64,000 nt of DNA, taken from contig NZ_LR733303.1 of the NCBI RefSeq assembly GCF_902506105.1, positions 1,054,001-1,118,000 of the forward strand, in the 5' to 3' direction. The stretch comes from Aeromicrobium sp. 9AM (GTDB lineage Bacteria > Actinomycetota > Actinomycetes > Propionibacteriales > Nocardioidaceae). Below, piece after piece: positions 17,511-26,344 of the stretch. The notes beneath the pieces were generated by a model that worked only from the letters and a program-made list of their open reading frames with translations, had not been told where the DNA came from and ran no database searches. Position numbers and translations under genes: made by a program. The first letter of the stretch is position 1. Every line of letters begins with the position of its first letter.

Positions 17511-18566
17511 CGCGACGAGCCTCCGGTCAGGGAACGGCTCGAACAACCGGCGAAGGCCGCACGCCCGCAAGCCGCGGTGCAGGCCGAGGCAGGCGCCGAT
17601 CAGCAGGGCCGTGAGCAGGACGGGCTCGATCGCCGCCAGCACGGGCGTGCGCGGCTCGAGCACCGACAGCGGCCCGCGCAACAGGCGGTCGAGCACGGCC
17701 AGCAGCGGCAGGTGGATCACGTAGATCGGCAAGGTGCGCACGCCCAGGCGGCTCAGCAGGGCCGCGGGGCGCGGCAGGTGCCGGCTGAGCAGCACGGCTC
17801 CCGTGACCCCGAACCAGGTCGCGAGGATCGACACCGCCGGCCATACCCCGAACCACTGCTGCGCACCGAGCGCTGCCATCGCCGTGAGCGCCGACGCGTA
17901 CGCCGCGGCACTCGTGACCAGGCGACGCCGATCAACCTTCACCACGTACGCCGTGACGGTCGGTCCCAGGCGCAGGCCGGCGAGGAAGAAGAACGCATTC
18001 TGGTAGACCTGCCCGCGGTTGCTCGGCACCGGCAGCAGGTGGGCTGCCGCGACTGCCGAGAGCAGGAATGCCGCTGTGAGCAGCCAGACGGTCGGCACCT
18101 TGGCGGTGACGCGCGCGACGAGGAAGTAGAGCGCGAGGGCGTAGAGGTACCAGAGGTTGGTCGGGGTGATCGTGAGCTGCTCGACCAGCTGCAGCGGGCC
18201 GCGGGCACGCGCGGTGTCGAAGCTGGGGGTGAACCACATGACCGCGGTGTGGATCAGCAGCCAGATGGCATACAGGGTCGCGAACTTGCCAATCCGGGTG
18301 CGGACCAAGGTCGGCCACGGGCGGTTGACGGCACCGATCGCGAAGAGGCCCGAGATGGTGAAGAACAGCGGCATGCGCAACGGCAGGAGCTGCTCGCCGA
18401 GCGAGCCCCATGCCGCGGAGAACGGCAGGGAGGTGTCCCAGTCGACGCGCTGGTAATGCTTCGTGACGACGTGCCAGAGCACCACGAGGACGATGCAGAC
18501 ACCCTTGGCCACGTCGGGCCAGGTCTCGCGATGTCGGGTGGGCTTCAGGGCGTCGCGATCCGGCAT
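17496..18566 (-). CDS. Acyltransferase-3 family membrane protein
   Basis: This 356-residue protein has about ten membrane helices. It has the family hallmarks RETWPDVAKGVCIVLVVLWHV at the N-terminus, whose His is the probable catalytic residue, and RMPLFFTISGLF with its conserved Arg. Such proteins (OafA/WecH type) acylate sugars of the cell envelope; the substrate here is unknown. It is monocistronic with a leaderless promoter and overlaps the 3' end of ppk2. Confidence 0.9.
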   Translation of the reverse strand: MPDRDALKPTRHRETWPDVAKGVCIVLVVLWHVVTKHYQRVDWDTSLPFSAAWGSLGEQLLPLRMPLFFTISGLFAIGAVNRPWPTLVRTRIGKFATLYAIWLLIHTAVMWFTPSFDTARARGPLQLVEQLTITPTNLWYLYALALYFLVARVTAKVPTVWLLTAAFLLSAVAAAHLLPVPSNRGQVYQNAFFFLAGLRLGPTVTAYVVKVDRRRLVTSAAAYASALTAMAALGAQQWFGVWPAVSILATWFGVTGAVLLSRHLPRPAALLSRLGVRTLPIYVIHLPLLAVLDRLLRGPLSVLEPRTPVLAAIEPVLLTALLIGACLGLHRGLRACGLRRLFEPFPDRRLVASHRG

Positions 18567-18572
18567 GCCACG

Positions 18573-18578
18573 AACGTA
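18573..18578 (-). promoter_or_regulatory. -10 element for a leaderless mRNA (acyltransferase)
   Basis: Read on the minus strand, TACGTT is followed by six bases and the ATG at 18566. Confidence 0.5.
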
Positions 18579-18606
18579 CGAGCGAGGCGCCCGCCGGCGG
18601 ATCAGC

Positions 18607-18648
18607 CGGAGGCGCCGGTCCCGTGACTGCAGGGACCGGCTGCCTCCG
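18607..18648 (-). terminator. Long hairpin after the sulfite reductase operon
   Basis: The stem has two parts: CGGAGGC/GCCTCCG outside and GCCGGTCCC/GGGACCGGC inside, with a one-base bulge and nine-base loop. It begins 13 bases after the last stop codon of the operon. There is no T tract. Confidence 0.6.
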
Positions 18649-18661
18649 CCTCAGGTACTAC

Positions 18662-19420
18662 TCAGGCGAACAGTGCCTCGAACGGGACCAGGTCGACCGC
18701 GCCAACGGCGTAGCGGGCCAGGATGACCCGGGCCACCTCGACGTCGACGCCCAGAGGCTCGGCCACGGCGACCGCGCCGGCCTCGTACGCCAGCTCGGCC
18801 ACCCGGTCGGGCAGGACGCCCGGCGCGAGGAAGAGCTGGCCGACGGCGATGTGACGACGACCGTCAGCACGGTGCGTGCGTACGGCCTCGCCCGCGGCCG
18901 GCGGGACCGCCGACGCGAACGCGGCGATCGTCGGCAGCTTGTGGTGCGCGCCCCAGGCACGGGCTGCCCGGGAGATCGCGGCGTTGGCGATCGGGTCGGA
19001 CGAGCCGGCACCGGCCAGGACGAGCGCGTCGAGCTCACGCACCCGGTTCTTGGACAGTGCCTCACGCAGCCGCTTGTCGAGCACGTGGAAGAACGCGTTC
19101 TCGATGCCGAGGACCTTGGTCGCCTCGATCTTGATGCCGTCGTGGCGCTTGAGCGCGGCCTTGATGACCTGCGGCACGTCGACGTTGGCGTGGAACGCCT
19201 CGGTCAGCAGCAGCGGGACGACCACGATCTCCTGGAAGCCCTCGGCCACCAGCTGGTCGACGACCCGGTCGAAGTCGGGATCGGCGAGATCGAGGAACGC
19301 AGGCTCCACCCGGAGGTCGGGACGCATGCATGCGACCAACTCCGTAAGGGCTGAGATCGTCTTGGCAGAACGCGGGTCGCGGCTGCCGTGCGCAAGAGCA
19401 ATGAGTGCTGGTGCGGTCAT
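18662..19420 (-). CDS. Sirohydrochlorin chelatase (CbiX-like) family protein
   Basis: This 252-residue protein has two CbiX/SirB-like halves. The first has ALIALAHGSRDPRS with the metal-binding His and VVVPLLLTEAFHANVDVP with the second His. The second half has VLAGAGSSDPIANAA and VGQLFLAPGVLPDRV, where His is replaced. Such proteins insert Fe into sirohydrochlorin to make sirohaem, the cofactor of the sulfite reductase encoded two genes upstream. The start is set by GGAGG at a good distance from the ATG and by overlap with the previous stop (ATGA). Confidence 0.88.
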   Translation of the reverse strand: MTAPALIALAHGSRDPRSAKTISALTELVACMRPDLRVEPAFLDLADPDFDRVVDQLVAEGFQEIVVVPLLLTEAFHANVDVPQVIKAALKRHDGIKIEATKVLGIENAFFHVLDKRLREALSKNRVRELDALVLAGAGSSDPIANAAISRAARAWGAHHKLPTIAAFASAVPPAAGEAVRTHRADGRRHIAVGQLFLAPGVLPDRVAELAYEAGAVAVAEPLGVDVEVARVILARYAVGAVDLVPFEALFA

Positions 19421-19629
19421 GATGCATCCTCCTTCCGAGGTGGTGCTTGGGTTGATGTTGCGGGGGAATCGTGGGTGGTCAGGTTGCTGGGGGAGAGCTG
19501 GCCGATGAAGCCGAGGCGGAACGCCCTCAGACACGATCGGCACTCCCACTCGCCGTGCGTGTCGCCGTGGGGACGCAGGTCCTCGTCGGCGCAGTACGGG
19601 CAGTGGAAGGGAACGGCGCGCGCAGTCAT
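19417..19629 (-). CDS. Small zinc-ribbon protein of the sulfite reductase operon
   Basis: This 70-residue protein carries two CxxC pairs, FHCPYCADEDLRPHG and WECRSCLRAFRLGF, spaced like a zinc ribbon. The C-terminal third is polar and probably disordered. It is coupled to both neighbours: its ATG overlaps the reductase stop (TGATG) and its TGA overlaps the chelatase start (ATGA). Similar small proteins accompany actinobacterial sulfite reductases, so a role in cofactor assembly or electron transfer is plausible but not shown. Confidence 0.8.
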   Translation of the reverse strand: MTARAVPFHCPYCADEDLRPHGDTHGEWECRSCLRAFRLGFIGQLSPSNLTTHDSPATSTQAPPRKEDAS

Positions 19630-21314
19630 CAGCGGAGCACCTCCTCGTCGGCGCGGGCCACCCAGCGGGCGAAGGACTCGGCGTCCTCCCGCTGCTCGAG
19701 GTAGGTCCGCGAGAGCTTCTCGATGTAGTCGGGCAGGTGGTCGCCGATGACCTTGTGCGCGCGGAGCTTGCGGCCGAAGCCGGCCTCGAGCCCGAGCGCG
19801 CCACCGAGGTGCACCTGGAATCCCTCGACCTGGTTGCCGTCCTCGTCCATCACGAGCATGCCCTTGAGGCCGATGTCGGCGGTCTGGATGCGGGCGCACG
19901 AGTTGGGGCAGCCGTTGACGTTGACCGTGATCGGCGTGTCGAGCTCGGGCACACGCTGCTCGAGCTCGCCGATGAGCTCCTTGGCGCGGTCCTTGGTGTT
20001 GACGATCGCGAGCTTGCAGTACTCGATGCCGGTGCAGGCCATCGTGTTGCGACGCCACTGTGAGGGACGGGCGTTGAGGCCGATCTCGGCGAGGGCGGCC
20101 ACGAGCGACTCGACCTTGTCCTCGTCGACGTCGAGCACCAGCAGCTTCTGCATGGGTGTCGTGCGTACGCGGTCACTGCCGTGCGCCTCGACGATGTCGG
20201 CGACCTGGTGCAGCAGGGTGCCGGAGATCCGGCCGACGGTCGCGGCGGCGCCCACGAAGAACTTGCCGTCCTTTTGGCGGAACACGCCCACGTGGTCGGC
20301 GGGGGTCTCGGGAGCCTCAGGCTCGTCGAGATCGATCAGCGTACGTCCGAGGTACTCCGTCTCGAGCACCTCGCGGAACTTCTCGACGCCCCAGTCGGCG
20401 ATCAGGAACTTCAGGCGTGCACGGGTGCGCAGCCGGCGGTAGCCGTAGTCGCGGAAGATGCTCGTGACGCCCTTCCACACCTCGGGCACCTCGTCGAGCG
20501 GGACCCAGACGCCGAGGCGCTGCGCCAGCATCGGGTTGGTCGACAACCCGCCGCCGACCCAGAGGTCGAAGCCCGGACCGTGCTCAGGGTGCACCGCACC
20601 GGCGAACGCGATGTCGTTGATCTGCGGCACGACGTCGTGTCCGGGGTGACCGCTGATCGCGGTCTTGAACTTGCGGGGGAGGTTCGAGAACTCCTTGTCG
20701 CCGATGAACTCGTTCTCGATCCGCTCGATCGCGGAGGTGCCGTCGATGATCTCGTCCTCGGAGACGCCGGCGACCGGGCTGCCGAGGATCACGCGGGGGC
20801 AGTCGCCGCATGCTTCCTGCGTCGACAGGCCGACAGCCTCGAGGCGGTTCCAGATCGTGGGGACGTCGCGGATGTCGATCCAGTGGTACTGGACGTTCTG
20901 CCGGTCGGTGAGGTCTGCGGAGTCACGGGCGTACTCGACCGACAGGTCGGCGACGGTGCGCAGCTGCTCGAGGTTGAGCTGGCCGCCGTCGATGCGTACG
21001 CGGAGCATGAAGTACTTGTCGTCGAGCTCTTCGGGCTCGAGCGTCGCGGTCTTGCCGCCGTCGATGCCGGGCTTGCGCTGCGTGTAGAGGCCCCACCAGC
21101 GGAACCGGCCGCGCATGTCGCCGGGATCGATCGACTCGAAGCCCCGGTGCGCGTAGATGTTCTCGATGCGGGCGCGGACGTTGAGCGGGTTGTCGTCCTT
21201 CTTGGACTGCTCGTTGGCGTTCAGCGGCTCGCGGTAGCCCAACGCCCACTGGCCCTCGCCGCGCTTGGGGCGCGGGCGACGGGCTGGTGTGTCGGTGCCG
21301 GGTGCTGAGGCCAT
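19629..21314 (-). CDS. Ferredoxin-dependent sulfite reductase (nitrite/sulfite reductase family)
   Basis: This 561-residue sirohaem/4Fe-4S enzyme reduces sulfite to sulfide for cysteine synthesis. The two halves of the family repeat are present. The cluster ligands are in MACTGIEYCKLA (Cys-X5-Cys) and NVNGCPNSCARIQ (Cys-X3-Cys). The sirohaem-binding arginines lie in the first half (DLTDRQNVQYHWI). An upstream in-frame start exists, but MASAPGTDTP is favoured, with AAGGGAAG before it. A leader peptide of the kind seen before actinobacterial sulfur genes precedes it. Confidence 0.93.
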   Translation of the reverse strand: MASAPGTDTPARRPRPKRGEGQWALGYREPLNANEQSKKDDNPLNVRARIENIYAHRGFESIDPGDMRGRFRWWGLYTQRKPGIDGGKTATLEPEELDDKYFMLRVRIDGGQLNLEQLRTVADLSVEYARDSADLTDRQNVQYHWIDIRDVPTIWNRLEAVGLSTQEACGDCPRVILGSPVAGVSEDEIIDGTSAIERIENEFIGDKEFSNLPRKFKTAISGHPGHDVVPQINDIAFAGAVHPEHGPGFDLWVGGGLSTNPMLAQRLGVWVPLDEVPEVWKGVTSIFRDYGYRRLRTRARLKFLIADWGVEKFREVLETEYLGRTLIDLDEPEAPETPADHVGVFRQKDGKFFVGAAATVGRISGTLLHQVADIVEAHGSDRVRTTPMQKLLVLDVDEDKVESLVAALAEIGLNARPSQWRRNTMACTGIEYCKLAIVNTKDRAKELIGELEQRVPELDTPITVNVNGCPNSCARIQTADIGLKGMLVMDEDGNQVEGFQVHLGGALGLEAGFGRKLRAHKVIGDHLPDYIEKLSRTYLEQREDAESFARWVARADEEVLR

Positions 21315-21419
21315 GAACTTCCCTTGGAGGCAGGGCACACGGCGATCAGGACGATTGCGTCACGATGTTTGTCGCCGCACGCCTGGATGATCGAAATCAG
21401 TGCAGAGGTCGCGCGTGTA

Positions 21420-21500
21420 TCAACGACACATCATGTTGCGGGCGCGACCGAGGTCGACGTGAAGTCGTCCCACGAGCCAGAGGGTCTGCGCACTAAGCAT
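21420..21500 (-). CDS. Leader peptide upstream of the sulfite reductase operon
   Basis: This 26-codon frame ends in RLHVDLGRARNMMCR. The pattern HVDL.R followed by Cys-Arg at the very end matches the short putative leader peptides that I recall in front of sulfur-assimilation genes in Streptomyces and relatives, where the terminal cysteine codon is thought to sense cysteine supply. Its stop lies 105 bases before the reductase ATG. Translation control of the operon by cysteinyl-tRNA levels is the inferred role. No strong ribosome site is visible. Confidence 0.7.
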   Translation of the reverse strand: MLSAQTLWLVGRLHVDLGRARNMMCR

Positions 21501-21626
21501 GGGAAACAGTCTGCGGGCGGTCTCATGCTCCCGACAAGCACTGGTCTTACTATGTGGGACGGGCATCCAGAGTATGAGATTGCGCGCGAGGTTCACGCGG
21601 GAAACCGCTGTCCTTTGTGGGCTGGG

Positions 21627-22250
21627 TCACTCGTGTGGCACGAGCACTGTGACGGCGTATGCTCCCGCGATCGACGCCGCAAGGGCACTGCCTGCGGCCA
21701 CCAGCGCGACGTCCCACGGCACCAGGCCCGCGGTCGCGAGGCCGATCACGGCCGCCGGGTGGAAGACCGTGAGCAGCCCCAAGGGCAGGACCGCTCCGCT
21801 CACGACCGCCGGTATGCCCGCGAGTGCATCGGGGCCGCCACCGTCGACGCTCAGCGTCGTCCACGCACCGATCACGCCGACGATCGCCGCGCCCACGGCC
21901 GTCACCACGAGCCCGGGCTGGGTGAAGACCAACGTGTCGCCGAGCCGGTCGTCGAGTCCCAGGGCGGCGAGCCCGCCGAGCACGGCGCCGACGGTGTGGG
22001 CCGCCAGCGCCGGCAGGATCGTCGCCCAAGGACGGCGGCCGACGACGGCGAGCGTGAGCACGGCTGCCGGGTTGGCGAGGCCGAGCGTCGAGCGCTGCTC
22101 GCTCGAGTGCAGCTGGGCGTACCAGGTGAACAGGATCGCGACCGCAGCCACGGCGGCGACGGCGAGCGTCGCGTCGGCCGCCCTCAGTGCCAGCGCCGAG
22201 ACAAGGGTGATCAGGGCGGACAGCAAGGCCGCCATGGACAGAAGGCGCAT
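21627..22250 (-). CDS. Aquaporin-like (MIP fold) small membrane protein
   Basis: This 207-residue, highly hydrophobic protein has about six helices. An NPA motif occurs at residues 60-62 (LANPAAVLTLAVVGRRPW) and a related HPA at 164-166 (FHPAAVIGLATAGLVPWD), 104 residues apart. The duplicated pattern of NPA, short helix and G.(R/L).PW fits the two half-repeats of MIP channels, but the protein is short and the second motif has His for Asn. It may be a degenerate water or solute channel. Its ATG directly follows the aidB stop. Confidence 0.55.
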   Translation of the reverse strand: MRLLSMAALLSALITLVSALALRAADATLAVAAVAAVAILFTWYAQLHSSEQRSTLGLANPAAVLTLAVVGRRPWATILPALAAHTVGAVLGGLAALGLDDRLGDTLVFTQPGLVVTAVGAAIVGVIGAWTTLSVDGGGPDALAGIPAVVSGAVLPLGLLTVFHPAAVIGLATAGLVPWDVALVAAGSALAASIAGAYAVTVLVPHE

Positions 22251-23900
22251 TCAGTTCTCCAGGTGAGGGGTGGCACGGGCGACGATGCCCGCGAGGTCGA
22301 GCCCGCGGGGCAGCGTGCCGAACGTACCTCCCCAGTCGCCTGCGAGGCGTGAGGCGCAGAACGCGTCGGCGACCGCAGGGTCGCCGTGCTTGAGGAGAAC
22401 CGTGCCCTGCAGCGCCACGGCCATGCGGCCGGCGATGCGCCGGGCGCGCACCTCGACGTCGCTCAGGTCGGCGAGCTCGGTGAGGACCTCGTCGACGACG
22501 GCGTCGAGCCGCGCGTCCTCGCCGCGTACGGAGCCGACCTCGGTGATCCACGCGTCGAGGCTCTCCGGCTCACGACTCAAGGCACGCAGCACGTCGAGCG
22601 CGTTGACGTTGCCGCTGCCCTCCCAGATCGAGTTGAGCGGCGACTCGCGGAACAGCAGCGGCATGCCGGACTCCTCGACGTACCCGTTGCCGCCCAGGCA
22701 CTCCAGTGCCTCGGCGACCATGAACGGGGTGCGCTTGCAGACCCAGAACTTCTCGAGCGCAAGGCCGATGCGCCGCAGCGCCTGCTCGTGCGGGTCGTTG
22801 AGGTGGTCGACCGCGCTGGCCAGTCGCAGCGCGACCAGGGTCGCGGCCTCGCTCTCGACCGCGAGGTCGGCGAGCACGTTGGTCATGGCGGGCTGGTCGG
22901 CGAGGGTCGCACCGAACGCTGCGCGCTGCGACGTGTGCCAGGCGGCTTCGGCCAGCGCCTTGCGCATGATGCCGGCCGACCCGAGGATGCAGTCCATCCG
23001 CGTCGCCGAGACCATCTCGATGATCGTGCGGATGCCGCGGCCCTCGTCGCCGAGGCGTACGGCGTGGGCGTCGTTGAATTCCAGCTCGCTGGAGGCGTTG
23101 GACCGGTTGCCGAGCTTGTCCTTGAGCCGCACGACCGAGAGCGCGTTGCGGCTGCCGTCGGGGCGCACGCGGGGCACCACGAAGCACGTCATGCCCTCGG
23201 GTGCTTGGGCCAGGACGAGGAAGACGTCGTTCATCGGCGCCGACGTGAACCACTTGTGGCCGGTGATGAGGTACTCGCCATGGGTCTCGGTTGGTGCGGC
23301 AACCGTGGTGTTGGTGCGCAGGTCCGAGCCGCCCTGCTTCTCGGTCATGCCCATGCCGGCGAGCAGGCCGGACTTCTGCTCGGGCGGCCGCAGTCCGAAG
23401 TCGTACGTCCTCGACGCCAGCCCGGTCGTCCACTGCTTGGCGAGGGCGTCGTCGGCGCGCAGTGCGGGCACGACGGCGTACGTCATCGTGATCGGGCACA
23501 TGTGGCCCTGCTCGGTCTGTCCCCAGGCGAAGAAGCCTGCGGCCCGCTTGAGGTGGGCGACCGGGCTCTGCGAGACCCACGGCTCGGCGGTCAGGCCGAA
23601 GCCGACGCCCTGTGCCATCAGCCAGTGCCACGAGGGGTGGAACTCGATCTCGTCGATGCGGTTGCCGTAGCGGTCGGCCGTACGCAGGACCGGCTCGTTC
23701 TCGTTGGCCAGGTGCCAGTGCTCGCGCGCCTCCGCAGAGCCGGCCAGGGAGCCCAGCGGGGTCAGCGCCTCGACGATCTCCGCACGGTGGTCCCCGCCGA
23801 ACGCGGCCACCCCATCCATCAGCGCGTGATCAGCGGTGGCGATGTTGTATCCGACCAGCGGGGTCGCCTGATTCGAAGGTGCACGCTGCAGGGGATCCAT
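22251..23900 (-). CDS. aidB: Acyl-CoA dehydrogenase, AidB-like
   Basis: This 549-residue flavoprotein matches AidB in length and layout. It shows GMGMTEKQGGSDLRTNTT (FAD-binding, AidB-type), the Trp-Phe-Thr of ITGHKWFTSAPMNDVFLVLA, then LKDKLGNRSNASSELEFNDAHAV, and a C-terminal ECLGGNGYVEESGMP. E. coli AidB is made during alkylation stress and binds DNA. The N-terminus begins a few residues after a promoter shared with the divergent YihY gene, so the transcript is predicted to be leaderless. Confidence 0.9.
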   Translation of the reverse strand: MDPLQRAPSNQATPLVGYNIATADHALMDGVAAFGGDHRAEIVEALTPLGSLAGSAEAREHWHLANENEPVLRTADRYGNRIDEIEFHPSWHWLMAQGVGFGLTAEPWVSQSPVAHLKRAAGFFAWGQTEQGHMCPITMTYAVVPALRADDALAKQWTTGLASRTYDFGLRPPEQKSGLLAGMGMTEKQGGSDLRTNTTVAAPTETHGEYLITGHKWFTSAPMNDVFLVLAQAPEGMTCFVVPRVRPDGSRNALSVVRLKDKLGNRSNASSELEFNDAHAVRLGDEGRGIRTIIEMVSATRMDCILGSAGIMRKALAEAAWHTSQRAAFGATLADQPAMTNVLADLAVESEAATLVALRLASAVDHLNDPHEQALRRIGLALEKFWVCKRTPFMVAEALECLGGNGYVEESGMPLLFRESPLNSIWEGSGNVNALDVLRALSREPESLDAWITEVGSVRGEDARLDAVVDEVLTELADLSDVEVRARRIAGRMAVALQGTVLLKHGDPAVADAFCASRLAGDWGGTFGTLPRGLDLAGIVARATPHLEN

Positions 23901-23905
23901 GTCGC

Positions 23906-23912
23906 TACGGTA
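23906..23912. promoter_or_regulatory. Symmetric divergent -10 element shared by aidB and YihY genes
   Basis: The seven bases TACGGTA give TACGGT on the plus strand and TACCGT on the minus strand. Each is followed by exactly six bases and an ATG (23918 and 23900). Predicted start sites are 18 bases apart, so one promoter would fire both ways and both mRNAs would be leaderless. Confidence 0.65.
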
Positions 23913-23917
23913 GAGCC

Positions 23918-24829
23918 ATGGTGGGCGAACCGGTAGACCGACCGGGTGTCCCCGAAGCGGGCAAGAAGCTGGTCGCCCGCACGGTCAGCAGCTGCTTTCG
24001 CTACCGCGTGACGGGCCTCGCTGCCGAGGCCGCGTTCTTCGCGATACTCTCGCTCCCGCCGCTGGTCTTCGGCCTCGCCGGCACGATCGGATTCATCGCC
24101 GAGCGCTTCGAGGTCGCCAAGGTCGAGGTGCTCAAGGACCGGGTCATCGACCTGGCCTCGCAGGCCCTGACGCCCGGAACGGTCAAGGAAGTCATCACCC
24201 CGACCCTGGACGACGTGCTCGGTGGCGGACGCATCGACGTCATCTCGATCGGGTTCGTCCTTGCCCTGTGGTCGGGTTCGCGGGCTCTCAACGTCTTCAT
24301 CGACACGATCTCGATCATCTACGGCCTCGGTGGGCACCGGGGCATCGTCAAGACCCGCGCGCTGTCGTTCGTGCTCTACATCGTCGCCCTGATGGTCGGC
24401 ATCGTCCTGGTGCCGCTCGTGCTGGCCGGCCCGCAGGTGGCGGCCGACAGCTTGTCGGATCGTTGGTCGTTCCTGCGGTACGTCTACTGGCCGGCCGTGC
24501 TGCTCCTGTCGGTCGGCTTCCTGACCACGCTCTATCACCTGGCCGTGCCGGTGCGTAAACGATGGCGCCACGGTCTGCCGGGCGCCGTGTTCACGCTGCT
24601 GCTGTGGATCTTCGGCAGCTACTTCGTACGTTGGGCGCTCGGCTTCTCGACCGGTGGCACCTCGATCTACGGCCCGCTGGCAGCGCCGATCGCCGTGCTC
24701 TTGTGGCTGTATGTCCTGTCGATCGCCGTCCTGATCGGAGCAGCGATCAACGCCGCCGTCGAGGAAGGCCTCGAGGAGATGGGGTGGTGGGGTCACCGCC
24801 GAGCCGCCCTGCCGCCCGAACCCGCCTAG
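23918..24829 (+). CDS. YihY/BrkB family inner-membrane protein
   Basis: This 303-residue protein has about six helices. Family features include YRVTGLAAEAAFFAILSLPPLVFGL at the first helix, GSRALNVFIDTISIIYG, and YGPLAAPIAVLLWLYVLSIAVLIGAAINA near the end. The family was once called ribonuclease BN but is not a nuclease; its function is unresolved. The gene diverges from aidB through a shared promoter, and its stop shares the bases CTAG with the stop of the convergent HNH gene. Confidence 0.9.
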   Translation: MVGEPVDRPGVPEAGKKLVARTVSSCFRYRVTGLAAEAAFFAILSLPPLVFGLAGTIGFIAERFEVAKVEVLKDRVIDLASQALTPGTVKEVITPTLDDVLGGGRIDVISIGFVLALWSGSRALNVFIDTISIIYGLGGHRGIVKTRALSFVLYIVALMVGIVLVPLVLAGPQVAADSLSDRWSFLRYVYWPAVLLLSVGFLTTLYHLAVPVRKRWRHGLPGAVFTLLLWIFGSYFVRWALGFSTGGTSIYGPLAAPIAVLLWLYVLSIAVLIGAAINAAVEEGLEEMGWWGHRRAALPPEPA

Positions 24830-26139
24830 GGCCGCCATCGGTGGTTTCGTTTCCAGACGGCTGTGCCGGGTGACCGGTATTCGGGGTGGCCGTCGAGGGG
24901 TGACATCCGGATCGCGGTGCTGGTGTCATGGATGGTGCGGTGGTGGAAGGGGCAGACCAGGACGCCGTCCTCGAGTCGGGTTTCTCCGCCGTCTGCCCAC
25001 CTTGTGCGCCAGTGGTGGGCTTCGCACCATTCCGGTGGCCTGTCACATTCGGGGAAGGTGCAGCCACCGTCGCGATTCTCCAACGCCTGGCGTTGCGTCT
25101 TGGTGAAGACCCGTTGTTCGTGCCCGTGGTCCAGCGGGAGGGACTTGCCACCAAAGACCTGGGGAATGATGCCGAGCCGGCAGGCCATCTGCCGGGCCTG
25201 CCCGGCGGACAACCGGGTGCCAGTCGACAACGTGGCGGCCTTGATGCCGTCGACCAGCGTCTCGTGGTCGAGCCGGACGATCAACGTGGCGCCGAGTCCG
25301 CCCTTGCCGGGGAGCTGGTCGGCGGGCAGGTGGCCGCACAGCTCGGCGAATCCCATGCCGAGGCGGTGCCGGTGGGTCAGGTCGCGGTCGTAGTAGGACT
25401 CCGCGGCCGGTGAATCGTCGTGGAGGTGGTCGCGGCGGGGTGCGCTGATCGCCTCGATCGCGGTGCGCAGCATGTCGGCCTGGGCGTCAGGAAGAACGAA
25501 TCCACCCCGGTGGGTGCCGTCACGGTTGTCCACCATCCAGAACTCGGCACGCCGCCACGCCTCGGACTCCTGACGCTCCAGACTCTGGTTCTCGATCGCG
25601 TCGACCTCAGGAGCGGGTTTTAACTGGTCCGTGATCCGCCTCGACCGGTTCCGCAGATCCTTCAACGAGAACCGCCCGGCGTCACCGATCAACGTGTCCT
25701 CACACGCCTGCTTCTGCTCCGGCGTCGTGTCATCAGGCAGGTCCGCCACAGCTCCCGCGATGATCGCCGCCTGCGACGGGCCGATCTCACCACGAGCCAA
25801 CGCATCCTCAGTCCGCGAGGCACTCTGCAGCGCTTTGCCCATGTTGACCATCTGGTCACCAGCACGACGATCGCCACCGAACGCGCCCGCCAACATCGCG
25901 CCGGTTGACGACGCACCCCGCGACTTGGCCAGACCCGACGCGTCCAGCACCCGCGCAGCAGCGACCTGCTGCGCCTTGACCCGTGCCTCGACCCGCATCA
26001 GCCGCTCCACCAGCCCCTGCACCTCGACCGGCTCCAGACCAGCCCGCGCACTGAGCGGCATACGATCCAACGCGCTCTCGATCTGCTCGACCGCACCCAC
26101 CAACGGGTGCGGGAGCGACACGACCGGAGCAACCGACAC
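24826..26139 (-). CDS. DUF222/HNH endonuclease domain protein
   Basis: This 437-residue protein has an N-terminal helical DUF222 domain (VEQIESALDRMPLSARAGLE to about residue 310) and a C-terminal HNH nuclease: CTFPECDRPPEWCEAHH, then GGETRLEDGVLVC and PFHHRTIH. It is a multi-copy family in Nocardioidaceae, micrococci and mycobacteria; the function is unknown and mobility has been proposed. A GTG start is chosen because GAGG lies six bases ahead; the frame stays open for 59 codons further upstream. Confidence 0.9.
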   Translation of the reverse strand: MSVAPVVSLPHPLVGAVEQIESALDRMPLSARAGLEPVEVQGLVERLMRVEARVKAQQVAAARVLDASGLAKSRGASSTGAMLAGAFGGDRRAGDQMVNMGKALQSASRTEDALARGEIGPSQAAIIAGAVADLPDDTTPEQKQACEDTLIGDAGRFSLKDLRNRSRRITDQLKPAPEVDAIENQSLERQESEAWRRAEFWMVDNRDGTHRGGFVLPDAQADMLRTAIEAISAPRRDHLHDDSPAAESYYDRDLTHRHRLGMGFAELCGHLPADQLPGKGGLGATLIVRLDHETLVDGIKAATLSTGTRLSAGQARQMACRLGIIPQVFGGKSLPLDHGHEQRVFTKTQRQALENRDGGCTFPECDRPPEWCEAHHWRTRWADGGETRLEDGVLVCPFHHRTIHDTSTAIRMSPLDGHPEYRSPGTAVWKRNHRWRP

Positions 26140-26344
26140 GACACACCTCAAGCCAACAGGGCGGTCGCACGCTTGGCCACGATCACAGTGCGGCACACCC
26201 AAGCTCGATGCACCACGGGCCGGTCTCAGTCGAATCCAGTCACGTCGAGAGATTGCTGCGAAGACTTCACCCTCGATCCCACCACCATACCGCCAAACCT
26301 CGACACTGTCGAACACCTGTTCGAATAGTGAGACGCCTCCCTGA

